A DNA stretch of 53,155 bases from Gemmatimonadota bacterium (GTDB taxonomy: Bacteria; Gemmatimonadota; Gemmatimonadetes; Longimicrobiales; Gaopeijiaceae), in the NCBI GenBank assembly GCA_027623325.1, contig JAQBXY010000024.1, positions 1 to 53,155 on the forward strand, in the 5' to 3' direction. The notes under the pieces were generated by a model. It was not told the origin of the DNA. It did no database searches and saw only the letters and a program-made list of their open reading frames with translations. Shown here in pieces: positions 15,444 through 23,984 of this stretch. The translations under genes and the position numbers were made by a program. Each line of letters begins with the position of its first letter. Position 1 is the stretch's first letter.

Positions 15444-16847
15444 CTACCGAGCGGCCCCGAGTCTGGCGCGCACCTCGTCGAGTTGTACGAGAACGGAGCG
15501 GAGAGATGTGCCGCCGGCTGCATCTCTCGAGTCGACCGAGGCCTGCCAGTCGAACACTTCGAAGAGGTCGGCTCCGAAGGTCTCGCTCGCCGCCCGATAC
15601 TCTTCCAGGCTGAGCGCCGACAGCGCGACCCCGCGCGTCTCGGCCAAGCGTACAACGCGGCCGATGACCTCGTGGCTGACCCGGAACGGAACACCACGCC
15701 GGACCAGATAGTCTGCCAGATCCGTAGCGAGCAGCTGTTCGTCCATGACGCGGGTCATGCGATCGGACCGGAACTCTGCCGTCGCGACCGCCCCGGCCAC
15801 CACGGGAAGCGTCAGCAGAAGCGTGTCGATCGTATCGAACAACGGTTCCTTATCCTCCTGGAGATCCCGGTTGTAACTGGTCGGGAGCCCCTTCAGAAGC
15901 GTCAACATCGACATCAGATTCCCGACGAGTCGACCGGACTTCCCTCTCGTGAGTTCGGCTGCGTCCGGATTGCGCTTCTGAGGCATGAGACTCGAGCCGG
16001 TGCTGTATCCGTCGGAGAGTCGCACGAATCCGAACTCGACGCTGGAGAACAGGACGAGGTCCTCGGCGAGGCGCGAGAGATGCACGCCGAGCATGGCCCC
16101 CGCATAAAGCGTGTCGCAGATCCAGTCTCGGTCGGACACGGAGTCCACGGAGTTCTCGCTCACCCGATCGAACCCCAGTTCGACTCGAAGCGCTTCCCGA
16201 TCGATGGGGAACGGACATCCCGCGATCGCACCCGAACCCAAGGGGAGCACAGCGGCGGACGCGCGCGCGGCCCTGATCCGATCGAGATCCCGCAAGAACG
16301 GAAATACGTGGCTGAGCACCCATTGAGCCGCCAGCACGGGCTGCGCCTGTTGCAGGTGCGTGTAGCCAGGCATGACGACTCCCTGCCCTCGCTCGGCCAT
16401 GCCCAGGAGCGCCTCACACAATTCCGTGACTCGCGTCGCGATGAGATCGGCGGCCGCCATCCCGTGCAGTCGGACTCCGGTGGACGACTGGTCGTTGCGA
16501 GAACGGCCGGTGTGCAGCTTGCCCGCCACGGTACCGGCGGCCTCACCGAGCATGCGCTCGACAACGGAGTGGATGTCCTCCTCGGGCGCGTCGGCGAGTC
16601 CCTCGCTCTCGATGCGCGCCGCGACTTCACCTAACCCGGCGATAATCGCGTCGGTTTCTGCGGGGGTCAGGACACCGGCAGAACCAATCGCACGCGCCCA
16701 TGCGATGCTGCCCCGCACATCTTCACGCCAAAGGCGTTGGTCGATCCCCAGACTGCGGTTGAACGGCACCATCTCGGGTGCCATCCCACCTTCGAATCGT
16801 CCACCCCAGAGGGACTTCGCCTCGGACCCGCCCTCTGCGTCCGTCAG
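15444..16847 (-). CDS. argH: Argininosuccinate lyase
   Basis: Cleaves argininosuccinate to arginine and fumarate, the last step of arginine synthesis. Motifs include HTGRSRNDQ, HLQQAQPV, the fumarase-superfamily signature GSSLMPQKRNPD and LPTSYNRDLQEDKE. The conserved N-terminal WGGRFEGG lies upstream of the first ATG (16784). The frame there contains no ATG, GTG or TTG back to the argG stop, and the only start-like codon is CTG at 16847, which overlaps that stop as CTGA. I therefore place the start at the CTG, giving 467 residues, the normal length. TGGGG lies about 4 nt before it. Translation is probably coupled to argG. Confidence 0.95.
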   Translation of the reverse strand: MTDAEGGSEAKSLWGGRFEGGMAPEMVPFNRSLGIDQRLWREDVRGSIAWARAIGSAGVLTPAETDAIIAGLGEVAARIESEGLADAPEEDIHSVVERMLGEAAGTVAGKLHTGRSRNDQSSTGVRLHGMAAADLIATRVTELCEALLGMAERGQGVVMPGYTHLQQAQPVLAAQWVLSHVFPFLRDLDRIRAARASAAVLPLGSGAIAGCPFPIDREALRVELGFDRVSENSVDSVSDRDWICDTLYAGAMLGVHLSRLAEDLVLFSSVEFGFVRLSDGYSTGSSLMPQKRNPDAAELTRGKSGRLVGNLMSMLTLLKGLPTSYNRDLQEDKEPLFDTIDTLLLTLPVVAGAVATAEFRSDRMTRVMDEQLLATDLADYLVRRGVPFRVSHEVIGRVVRLAETRGVALSALSLEEYRAASETFGADLFEVFDWQASVDSRDAAGGTSLRSVLVQLDEVRARLGAAR

Positions 16848-18097
16848 AGCGCCCCAGCCTCAATCACTTCTTCGATCAGCCGGGAAACAGCTGCATCGCT
16901 ACTGCCCTGGCCCTCGACGGCGGCGGCGGCCCGGATCGGAAGCCCGAACAGCCGAATGAAGCCAGCCGCATCGGCGTGATCGTACGTCACGGCGTGCCCG
17001 AAGCTCGCAAGGTCCTCTCGGTAGAGCGAAACCGGACTCGTCCGAGAGACCACCCGACTCGAACCCTTGAACAACTTCAGGGTCGCCGAGCCCGTAACAT
17101 TCTTCGACAGGACGTTGGCCATGGCCTGAAGCGCCTCGCGCTCGGGAGTCCACCAACGCCCCTCGTACAGCATATCGGCCCACCGTTGCGCCATCTGATC
17201 CTTCAACGCCTCGGCTCGACGGTCGATCGTGATCGACTCGAGGTCCTTAAGCGCGTCGTAAAGCAACGTGCCACCGGGCGTCTCGTAGACGCCACGTGAC
17301 TTCATTCCTACGAGCCGATTCTCGACCAGATCGGACCGCCCCACCCCGTGACGGGCACCGATTTCGTTCAGAGCCGTCAGGAGTGCAACCGCGCTCATGA
17401 CCTCGCCGTTGACCGAAACCGGAACGCCCGCGTCGAAGCCGATCGTCACGTACTCCGGTTCGTCGGGAGCGCGCTGAGGAGACACCGTCCACAGGAACAT
17501 CTCTTCCTCGGGCTCGAGCGCAGGGTCCTCGAGCGGCCCCCCCTCGTGCGAAATGTGCCAGAGGTTCTCATCTCGAGAGTACAGCTTCGACTGGTCGATC
17601 CCATCGAGAGCGATGTTGCGGGCCCGCGCGTAGGCGAGGCAGTCCTCCCTCGAGTTCAGATCCCACTCGCGCCAAGGTGCGATGACGGTGAACTCCGGTC
17701 CGAGCGCCGCGTATGCGAGCTCGAAGCGCACTTGGTCGTTGCCCTTTCCCGTGCAGCCATGCGCGACGGCGTCGGCGCCGACCTGACGCGCGACTTGGAT
17801 CTGTCGCTGTCCGAGGATCGGCCGTGCCATGGCGGTGCCCAGGAGGTACTTCCGGCCGTACACCGCTCCGATCTTGAGCGTCGGGAACACGAAGTCCTCA
17901 ACGAACTCGGCCTGAAGATCCTCACCGTAGAAGGCCGAAGCGCCTGTCTTGAGCGCCTTCGCCTCTAGGCCAGCCAGGCCACCCTTCTGGCCGACGTCGC
18001 CCGCCATGCAGATGACGTCCGCTCCGTAGTTCTCTCTGAGCCACGGAACGATGACCGAAGTATCGAGTCCACCAGAATATCCGAGAACGACCTTCAT
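16844..18097 (-). CDS. argG: Argininosuccinate synthase
   Basis: Joins citrulline and aspartate with ATP. The 417-residue protein starts MKVVLGYSGGLDTSV, which carries the PP-loop ATP site SGGLDTS, followed by GCTGKGNDQVRFE, SREDCL and a long C-terminal multimerisation region. It is intact and of family length. The upstream 284 bp hold a hairpin and a palindrome that may bind ArgR, whose gene is next upstream. The stop overlaps the presumed CTG start of argH. Confidence 0.97.
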   Translation of the reverse strand: MKVVLGYSGGLDTSVIVPWLRENYGADVICMAGDVGQKGGLAGLEAKALKTGASAFYGEDLQAEFVEDFVFPTLKIGAVYGRKYLLGTAMARPILGQRQIQVARQVGADAVAHGCTGKGNDQVRFELAYAALGPEFTVIAPWREWDLNSREDCLAYARARNIALDGIDQSKLYSRDENLWHISHEGGPLEDPALEPEEEMFLWTVSPQRAPDEPEYVTIGFDAGVPVSVNGEVMSAVALLTALNEIGARHGVGRSDLVENRLVGMKSRGVYETPGGTLLYDALKDLESITIDRRAEALKDQMAQRWADMLYEGRWWTPEREALQAMANVLSKNVTGSATLKLFKGSSRVVSRTSPVSLYREDLASFGHAVTYDHADAAGFIRLFGLPIRAAAAVEGQGSSDAAVSRLIEEVIEAGAL

Positions 18098-18381
18098 GTC
18101 CTGCCCTCGACGCGCCAGAGCGCCTGTGCGAAAAGAGGCCCGGGGGTCAGAAGACCGACTGCTTCCCGCCGAAGCGCCGGAGGGCCTGTTGCCCCGTACT
18201 TCTGCCCCCGGTCCCCTTTTGGTTTCCGTGTTGGGTCACTGATTCCATGCAGTGAAGGCATAAATATGCACCATGGATGTATGGAGTCAAGCCCGCGCAA
18301 TAGGAAGAACGCAACCGAACGCCCAAGAATAGCGGACTCAAGACAACCCTCTCCGGCTGCATATTCTTGAGGCTGCCGACC
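18098..18381 (-). promoter_or_regulatory. argG leader with large hairpin and ArgR-box-like palindrome
   Basis: Between argR and argG two structures stand out. At 18140-18153 and 18199-18211, 13-nt arms (CCGGGGG, then CAGAAG, with one bulged T) can pair around a 45-nt loop that contains a smaller stem GCTTC/GAAGC. At 18258-18269 the palindrome GCATA-AA-TATGC lies in an AT-rich pocket, and ATG/CAT half-sites occur around it. ARG boxes are AT-rich imperfect palindromes of this size, so I propose an ArgR operator with the promoter nearby. The hairpin would be in the mRNA leader. Neither is proven. Confidence 0.5.
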
Positions 18382-18834
18382 TTAGCGGGGGGAAGCCATC
18401 GCCTCGATGCGGGCCTTGATGCGGCCGAGGGCCGACGCATCGCGCAGAATGATCAAGATCGTGTCATCGCCGGCGAGCGTACCGAGCACTTCCGGCCATT
18501 CCTCCCAATCGATGCCCGCCGCCACCGTCTGGGCGCCACCCTTCATCGTCCTCACGACCAGAAGGTGATCAACACCCTCCGCACTCTGAAACAGGGTCGG
18601 GAGCAAGGACTCGAGCTGAGGCGTGCTATCCCACTCGTCGGGGACCGAGTAGAAACCCGATCCGTCCGCCCCGGGAACCTTGACCAGCCGTAGCTCGCGC
18701 ATATCACGCGACAGGGTCGCCTGAGTCACCTCGGTCCCTCGAGCATGAAGCAACTCGCGGAGCACCTCCTGACTCGTCACACGATGCTCTCCCAGGACCT
18801 CCAGGATCTGCGCGTGTCGGTCGCGTTTGCTCAC
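18382..18834 (-). CDS. argR: Arginine repressor ArgR
   Basis: A 150-residue winged-helix regulator. The N-terminal half has HAQILEVLGEHRVTSQEVL and the recognition helix region VTQATLSRDMRELRLVKV, as in ArgR/AhrC. The C-terminal half, the arginine-binding hexamer domain, includes LLVVRTMKGGAQTVAAGID, the place of the GxAQ motif, and GTLAGDDTILII with the Asp-Asp that contacts arginine. The GTG start overlaps the thioredoxin stop as GTGA. It lies directly upstream of argG-argH and is expected to repress them when arginine is plentiful. Confidence 0.96.
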   Translation of the reverse strand: MSKRDRHAQILEVLGEHRVTSQEVLRELLHARGTEVTQATLSRDMRELRLVKVPGADGSGFYSVPDEWDSTPQLESLLPTLFQSAEGVDHLLVVRTMKGGAQTVAAGIDWEEWPEVLGTLAGDDTILIILRDASALGRIKARIEAMASPR

Positions 18835-19280
18835 GCCACGACCCTCTGAACCAGTGCACGAACCCGCTCGGGCTCGAAGCCAAGGCTCCGCTCAATCTCC
18901 TCGCCACCCTCGAACACGACCAACGTCGGAATGCTGCGAATCTGATACTTCATGGCGATATCCGGCGCACGATCGGTATCCACTTTGACAACGAGCATCT
19001 TGCCCGTTTGCTCCCGAGCGATCTCATCGATGAACGGCGCAACCATCTTACAGGGAGCGCACCAGTCCGCATAGAAGTCCACGAGGACCGGCGACGTGGC
19101 ACCCAACACGGTTCGCTCGAAGTCGTCCTGGCTCACCGCGACCGGGCGGTCCAGGAGCATCGGACGAGCACACTCGCCACACTTCGGCCGGTCCGCCGCA
19201 CGCGACAGATCGACCTGATTGAGCGTCGCACAGAATGCGCAGCGAAGTGTCACGGATTTGCGGGCTTCGGCGGTGGTCAC
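18831..19280 (-). CDS. trxC: Thioredoxin 2-type protein with zinc ribbon
   Basis: The N-terminal ~45 residues form a zinc ribbon with CAFC and CGEC pairs, as in TrxC. The thioredoxin fold follows with VLVDFYADWCAPCKMVAPFIDEIA and the cis-Pro in SIPTLVVF. The active site reads WCAPC where most thioredoxins have WCGPC, a change that could shift redox potential. It reduces protein disulfides in the cytoplasm and may respond to zinc or oxidation. It is co-transcribed with argR through a 4-nt overlap. Confidence 0.92.
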   Translation of the reverse strand: MTTAEARKSVTLRCAFCATLNQVDLSRAADRPKCGECARPMLLDRPVAVSQDDFERTVLGATSPVLVDFYADWCAPCKMVAPFIDEIAREQTGKMLVVKVDTDRAPDIAMKYQIRSIPTLVVFEGGEEIERSLGFEPERVRALVQRVVA

Positions 19281-19358
19281 ATCTCGTCCTCATGTCCTGG
19301 GGAGTAGCGGCGTTCGCGTACCCTCCACGCCACAGGGGTTTCCACCCGCGCACGACGA

Positions 19359-19390
19359 AGGGCCCGATCGGATCGCGCCGACCGGGCCCT
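19359..19390 (-). terminator. Strong hairpin after the TonB receptor gene
   Basis: Arms AGGGCCCGATCGG and CCGACCGGGCCCT pair over 13 positions with one mismatch and a 6-nt loop, 24 nt past the receptor stop codon. A second inverted repeat AGCGCTC-TG-GAGCGCT sits at 19393-19408. There is only a short T-poor tail, so it may act as a transcript end stabiliser rather than a classic intrinsic terminator. Confidence 0.6.
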
Positions 19391-19413
19391 CCAGCGCTCT
19401 GGAGCGCTTCCTG

Positions 19414-22269
19414 CTAGAAGAGGTCGTACCGGACGCGCACCATCGCGAAACGACCAATGGTCGGAACGCCCACGAAGGATCGGTAGTCCGCGTTGAAGAC
19501 GTTATTGACCGCCACCTGCAACGTCGCGGCCGTGTTCGGCACCTTGTATCCGAGGCTGACGTCAACGATCTGGAACGCCTCGACGCACATGCTCTCGAGG
19601 CCCCCGGTCGCCCCTCCCGTCACGCAACTCGTGCCGACGAAGTCCGCCGAAATCGCCGGGAACTCGTTCGAGAATCTCACGCGACCCGTCGCCGTGAATC
19701 CGGACTCCACGTTGCGGTACGCCAACCCCAGGTTCCCGCTGCTCCGCGGGGCGTTGAGCGCGACCGCATAAGGTGCACCGTCGTCCGCGTCGAAGTAGTC
19801 GTCGCTGATGTGGGAATAGGCACCGGTGAGGGACCACTCGTCCGTTAGGAACCACTGCAACGCCAGGTCCGCGCCCCAGAGGTTGAGGTCGCCGACGTTG
19901 CGGTAACTCACGATGAGATCGGAGCCCTGCGCCGCGACCTCACTCGACGACACCACACCCACCGGTATGCCCGCCATTCCCGCCGCGATCTGAGGGACCG
20001 CAGCGGCGGCTGTGGCGGCGGCCGTCGCCGCTGCCACGGCCGGATCCATACCCCCGGCGATGAACTGAGCCGTCAACGCACCGACGATCGGGCCCGTGAT
20101 GAACGACGCAATGTCGGCCCCGTTGAGCGTCAGAAGGGGCGTCATGATGAGAAGGGGCGACACGAAGTCGTTCTTCTTCATGTAGTACGCGTCGGCCGAG
20201 ATCTTCAGGCGGCCGTCCAGGATTCCGGTCCAGCCAACCTCGAAGGACTCCGTGTAGCTCTCGCGGATGGTGGGCACGTCGGGAATGACCTTGTTCGGTC
20301 CAAGCGGCTGGACCGTGAGCGAAATCGGGTCCAGCAGCATCACGCCGAGATCCGCGTTGGTCGGGGAGAGCGCAGACAGGATCGGCAGGAGCGGACCGAG
20401 CGCCGCCAGCGCTGGATTCGCCGCGACTTGAGCCGAAAGGACCGCGACGGCACCACCCCAGAAGATCGGAACACTGGGGCCGGCCATGAGATTGCCGGGA
20501 CCCAGGGGGTTGAAGGGCGACCGCACCCCGCGGAGCGTCCCGTCGTCGTTCTGGAAACCGAACCCGTTCGGCCCCGTCCCGAATGCACGCGTCGTGTAGC
20601 CGAGTGGACCCAGCCCCCCGGGCGCCGCCCCACCCGAGATGTCGAGGAAGTAATTCAAGCTCGAGGGCGTCGAGAACGCACGGTTGTACGTGAAGCGCAG
20701 GCTTTGCTCCTCCGTCGGGCGGAAGACCACCGCGGCCCGAGGCGACATCACGTTTTCGGGAAGGAGCGAATGAGAGTCGATCCGGCCGGCGGCGATGAAG
20801 TCCACCTGGTCGGTGAGCGCCGTCTTCGACTGGAGATAGACGCCCCACTCATTCATCTCGTCGACGGACTCGTACAACCCGTTGATGCTCCCGCCCGTCT
20901 CGGGCCGCGTGGCGTAATAGTCCACACCGAAGGTGAAGTCCTGACGCCCGTCCATGAACGCCACACCTTGTTGCGCCTGAGCCACGAAGAGCGTCGAGCG
21001 ATCGATGAGCGGCACACCTTCGCGGATGAGGTAGCTCTGGCCCGCGTCGCTGGTGTTGTAATAGGCCTGGGCGAAGAAGCGGTTCTTGCTGACCCTCGCC
21101 TGATAGAATTCGTAGATCCAGTCGATCGTCTGACCCGCCCCGAGGCCGGTCAGCTCGATGCCCGACGAGTTGTTTCGCCCATACGTCGCGACGAACACCC
21201 CGTCATCGGCGAACCGCCAGTCGGCGCGGGCCTCGAACCCGTACCGTTCGATATCGTAGTCGCGCAGGCCCAGCCGGCCGCACGCGGTCTGAGCCGTCGC
21301 CGCGTCGTGTCCCCGAATCGCCTTGTCCGCGAGGCACGCCGCCGGACTGGTGTCCGCGCGGGCGCGCGCCGCCAACTCGGTCGCGTCCTCATACTCCCAT
21401 TCGTTCCCCTGCAAGTACTGACCGGAGAGTTTCACGCCGAAGTTGTTGCCGAGGAGGTGGGACGAACGGAACGAACCCTGATACACCGACCGCTCGCCGG
21501 CCCCGAACGTGACCGACGTTCCCTGATCGTCGAGGGGCGACTTGGTGAGCAAATGGACGACACCATTTGCGGTATTCGGGCCGTAGAGCGCCGACCCGGG
21601 ACCCAACACTACCTCGATGCGCTCCAGGTCCATCTCATTCGATGGAATGAAGTGCATGAGGTTCACGCGGAGGGAAGGCACACCCGCGAGCCGGTGGTCC
21701 GTGAGGACGTGAAGCGCACCGGAGAAGATGTTGCTGAAGCCTCGCACGACCACGTTGGAGGCTTGCACGCCCTGACTGATGATGTTCACGCCCGGCGAGG
21801 ACCGAAGGTGGTCGACCACCGACTGAACGGGTCGCTCTTCGATCTCGACCGAGCTGATGGTATGCGTGGTCGCGGGCGCCTCGGTGGACTTCTCCCCGGT
21901 GCCGCGCGACGCCGTCACCACGACCGCGTCGAGGATCTCCGCCTGCGAAGAAAGAACGATGTCGAAGGTCGTGGTTTGGCCGGACCGGACCGTGACGTTC
22001 TCGAACAGCGTGGTGCGCGATCCGACGCGCCGCACGATGAGGTCGTACGACCCCGCGGGTAGCGCGATTCGGTACCGGCCCTGAGCATCGCTTAGGGTTC
22101 CGGTGTTGGGCGCCCCACCGCGCACCTCGATCTGGGCCTGGTCCACGGTCGCGCCGGCCTCATTGGTAACCGTCCCGATCAGCGTGCCTTGCTGAGCCGT
22201 CAACGAGCCCGAGAAGACGAATAGAGCCGCCGCGGCGGCCAGGGTCGAGCCGAACAATCGCATGCGCAT
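19414..22269 (-). CDS. TonB-dependent outer-membrane receptor
   Basis: From the ATG at 22269 the protein has a signal peptide (RLFGSTLAAAAALFVFSGS, cut after LTAQ), then a carboxypeptidase-regulatory-like beta-sandwich (GTVTNEAGATVDQAQIEVRG), a plug domain (VQSVVDHLRSSPGVNI, VVLGPGSALYGPNTANGVVHLLTK) and a 22-strand-type barrel ending in VRVRYDLF with the terminal Phe. It imports a ligand with energy from TonB. Two stretches in the middle of the barrel are unusually rich in Ala, Leu and Pro: about residues 600-665 (WGGAVAVLSAQVAANPALAA and ILSALSPTN), and about 735-800 (VAAATAAATAAAAVPQIAAG). They may be loops with membrane or lipid affinity. The gene stands alone; the ligand is unknown. Confidence 0.92.
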   Translation of the reverse strand: MRMRLFGSTLAAAAALFVFSGSLTAQQGTLIGTVTNEAGATVDQAQIEVRGGAPNTGTLSDAQGRYRIALPAGSYDLIVRRVGSRTTLFENVTVRSGQTTTFDIVLSSQAEILDAVVVTASRGTGEKSTEAPATTHTISSVEIEERPVQSVVDHLRSSPGVNIISQGVQASNVVVRGFSNIFSGALHVLTDHRLAGVPSLRVNLMHFIPSNEMDLERIEVVLGPGSALYGPNTANGVVHLLTKSPLDDQGTSVTFGAGERSVYQGSFRSSHLLGNNFGVKLSGQYLQGNEWEYEDATELAARARADTSPAACLADKAIRGHDAATAQTACGRLGLRDYDIERYGFEARADWRFADDGVFVATYGRNNSSGIELTGLGAGQTIDWIYEFYQARVSKNRFFAQAYYNTSDAGQSYLIREGVPLIDRSTLFVAQAQQGVAFMDGRQDFTFGVDYYATRPETGGSINGLYESVDEMNEWGVYLQSKTALTDQVDFIAAGRIDSHSLLPENVMSPRAAVVFRPTEEQSLRFTYNRAFSTPSSLNYFLDISGGAAPGGLGPLGYTTRAFGTGPNGFGFQNDDGTLRGVRSPFNPLGPGNLMAGPSVPIFWGGAVAVLSAQVAANPALAALGPLLPILSALSPTNADLGVMLLDPISLTVQPLGPNKVIPDVPTIRESYTESFEVGWTGILDGRLKISADAYYMKKNDFVSPLLIMTPLLTLNGADIASFITGPIVGALTAQFIAGGMDPAVAAATAAATAAAAVPQIAAGMAGIPVGVVSSSEVAAQGSDLIVSYRNVGDLNLWGADLALQWFLTDEWSLTGAYSHISDDYFDADDGAPYAVALNAPRSSGNLGLAYRNVESGFTATGRVRFSNEFPAISADFVGTSCVTGGATGGLESMCVEAFQIVDVSLGYKVPNTAATLQVAVNNVFNADYRSFVGVPTIGRFAMVRVRYDLF

Positions 22270-22404
22270 ATCCAACCTCGTCAAGGCGAAGATGGGAAAA
22301 CTTCGAAGGCAGGGCTTTCGCGAAGGTACACCGGGAAACCCTGAGCCCGCAATCATTTCCCCGATGTACGCCAGGTCTCCCTCGGCAGCGATAAACGTTT
22401 GATT

Positions 22405-22427
22405 CCTACGTCAAAAGGCGACGTAGG
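22405..22427. promoter_or_regulatory. Hairpin in the divergent promoter region
   Basis: CCTACGTC and GACGTAGG form a perfect 8-bp inverted repeat with a 7-nt loop between the TonB receptor and the dehydratase gene. On the minus strand it overlaps a possible -35 TTGACG, with TATCGC about 15 nt on. It could be an operator for the receptor gene. I do not recognise a riboswitch here. Confidence 0.4.
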
Positions 22428-22490
22428 GTCACCGCGGGCCGTGGCCGGCTCGGGTAGCGACTTCGTCGGCCTCTCCGCATCATCCCCCCC

Positions 22491-23462
22491 ATGAGCAACC
22501 CGAGCCTCTCGCTGGAGCGCCTCCACGCGGCCCACGCCCGCATCGCGCCGAGCATTCACCGCACCCCGCTGATTCATTCGAGCACGCTTTCCGAGCGAGC
22601 CGGAGCCCCCGTGTGGCTCAAATGCGAGAACCTCCAGAAGACGGGGGCGTTCAAGGTGCGAGGGGCCTTGCACCGCCTGCTCACCCTTACTCCGGAGCAG
22701 CGGGCTCGGGGGGTAGCGACGATTTCGGCCGGCAACCACGCTCAGGCGGTGGCGTGGGCGGCATCGGCCGCCGGCGTGAAGAGCCTCGTGGTGATGCCCG
22801 AGCGCGCGTCGCCGACCAAGGTGCGCGCCAGCCGAGAGTACGGGGCCGAAGTCGTGCTGCATGGAGACGCCACGGCCGCCTTCGCGCGCGTACGCGAGAT
22901 CTGTGAGGAGCGAGACATGACCTTCGTGCATCCCTTCGACGATGTGGAAGTCGTCGCGGGACACGCATCGTGCGGGCTCGAGATCCTCGAAGACCTTCCG
23001 AATGTGGGCACCATCGTTGTGCCTGTAGGCGGAGGCGGCCTGTCCTCCGCCGTAACCGCCGCGGTCGTCGCGACCGATTCGGACGCGGACGTGTGGGGCG
23101 TCGAACCCGAGGGCGCCGCGGGCATGCACCGCAGCCTCGCGGCCGGTCGCGCCATGCACCTGGACTCGTTCACCACCGTCGCCGACGGGCTCGCCGCCCC
23201 GATGGCTGGCGTTCTGAATCACGCGATTCTGGCCGAACACGCGCGGGGCGTGGTGCTGGTGAGCGACGAAGCCATCCTCTCCTCGCTCGAACTCCTGCTG
23301 GAGCGGACGAAGTTGCTGGTCGAGCCATCCGGCGCCGCGGGCCTCGCGGCCCTCTTGTCCGGGCAATTCGAGGTCCGACGCGACCGCCCGGTCGTCATCG
23401 TCCTGAGCGGGGGCAACGCCGACCTGGCCCAGCTGGGATCCTTCCTGTCGCGCAACCGCTGA
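22491..23462 (+). CDS. Threonine/serine dehydratase, PLP fold type II
   Basis: A 323-residue enzyme of the tryptophan-synthase-beta family. KCENLQKTGAFKVRGAL carries the PLP Lys, SAGNHAQAVAWAA is the Asn-loop, VPVGGGGLSS the phosphate-binding Gly loop, and EPSGAAGLAA lies near the end. It deaminates threonine to 2-oxobutyrate or serine to pyruvate; the serine-racemase-like subgroup has the same motifs, so the exact activity is open. There is no C-terminal ACT domain, so it is more like catabolic TdcB forms than the feedback-controlled IlvA. Its stop directly abuts the stop of the convergent FKBP gene. Confidence 0.92.
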   Translation: MSNPSLSLERLHAAHARIAPSIHRTPLIHSSTLSERAGAPVWLKCENLQKTGAFKVRGALHRLLTLTPEQRARGVATISAGNHAQAVAWAASAAGVKSLVVMPERASPTKVRASREYGAEVVLHGDATAAFARVREICEERDMTFVHPFDDVEVVAGHASCGLEILEDLPNVGTIVVPVGGGGLSSAVTAAVVATDSDADVWGVEPEGAAGMHRSLAAGRAMHLDSFTTVADGLAAPMAGVLNHAILAEHARGVVLVSDEAILSSLELLLERTKLLVEPSGAAGLAALLSGQFEVRRDRPVVIVLSGGNADLAQLGSFLSRNR

Positions 23463-23984
23463 TCAGTCGACGTCGATGAGCTCGAGTTGAAATACGAGCG
23501 TCGAACCCGCGGGAATGTCACCCCGTGCGGAAGATCCGTAGGCCAGACTCGGTCGAACCACCAGCTTTCGCGTCCCCCCGCGTTTCATTCCGACGATCCC
23601 TTCGTTCCAACCGCGAATGACCTCGCTGCCACCCAGACGGAGATGGTAGGGCTCACCCCCGCGGTTGCTGTCGAACACCGTGCCATCCGGTAGCCAGCCG
23701 ACGTAGCGAATCCAGACACGACTCGTGCGGCGGGCCACGGGGCCCTCACCGACGACGAGGTCCTGCACATACAGCCCGGAGGACGTCTCCTCGAAATCGC
23801 CGAGATCGACCTCCAATTCGGGAGCGAAGAAGAGTCGTGAGGGCTCGGCGGGAGGGAGTTCGGAGTCGTGAGCCGCGCTAGACGCCCCGCCGGCGCAGCC
23901 GCTCAGCATCGCGAAGATGCCAATGCATTGGATCGTTCTGAACACGGCGACGGCCCCGCCGCGCGATCGTCCGGCGCTACTCAT
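23463..23984 (-). CDS. FKBP-type peptidyl-prolyl isomerase lipoprotein
   Basis: The N-terminus has a signal segment with lipobox AMLSGC (Cys near residue 31), so the protein is probably lipid-anchored in the outer or inner membrane facing the periplasm. The mature part has the FKBP fold: LYVQDLVVGEGPVA, VWIRYVGWLPDGTVFDS, the loop FHLRLG-like region reading YHLRLGGSEVIRGWNEGI, VGMKRGGTRKLVVRPSLAYG and GSTLVFQLELIDVD. It catalyses prolyl isomerisation and aids folding of exported proteins, perhaps the outer-membrane receptors next door. The start may be one of several internal Met/Val codons. Confidence 0.92.
   Translation of the reverse strand: MSSAGRSRGGAVAVFRTIQCIGIFAMLSGCAGGASSAAHDSELPPAEPSRLFFAPELEVDLGDFEETSSGLYVQDLVVGEGPVARRTSRVWIRYVGWLPDGTVFDSNRGGEPYHLRLGGSEVIRGWNEGIVGMKRGGTRKLVVRPSLAYGSSARGDIPAGSTLVFQLELIDVD

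Noticed and set aside
22300-22490. Riboswitch (cobalamin or similar) ahead of the TonB receptor
   Set aside because: I looked for the B12 box and other conserved cores but saw none, only one simple hairpin.
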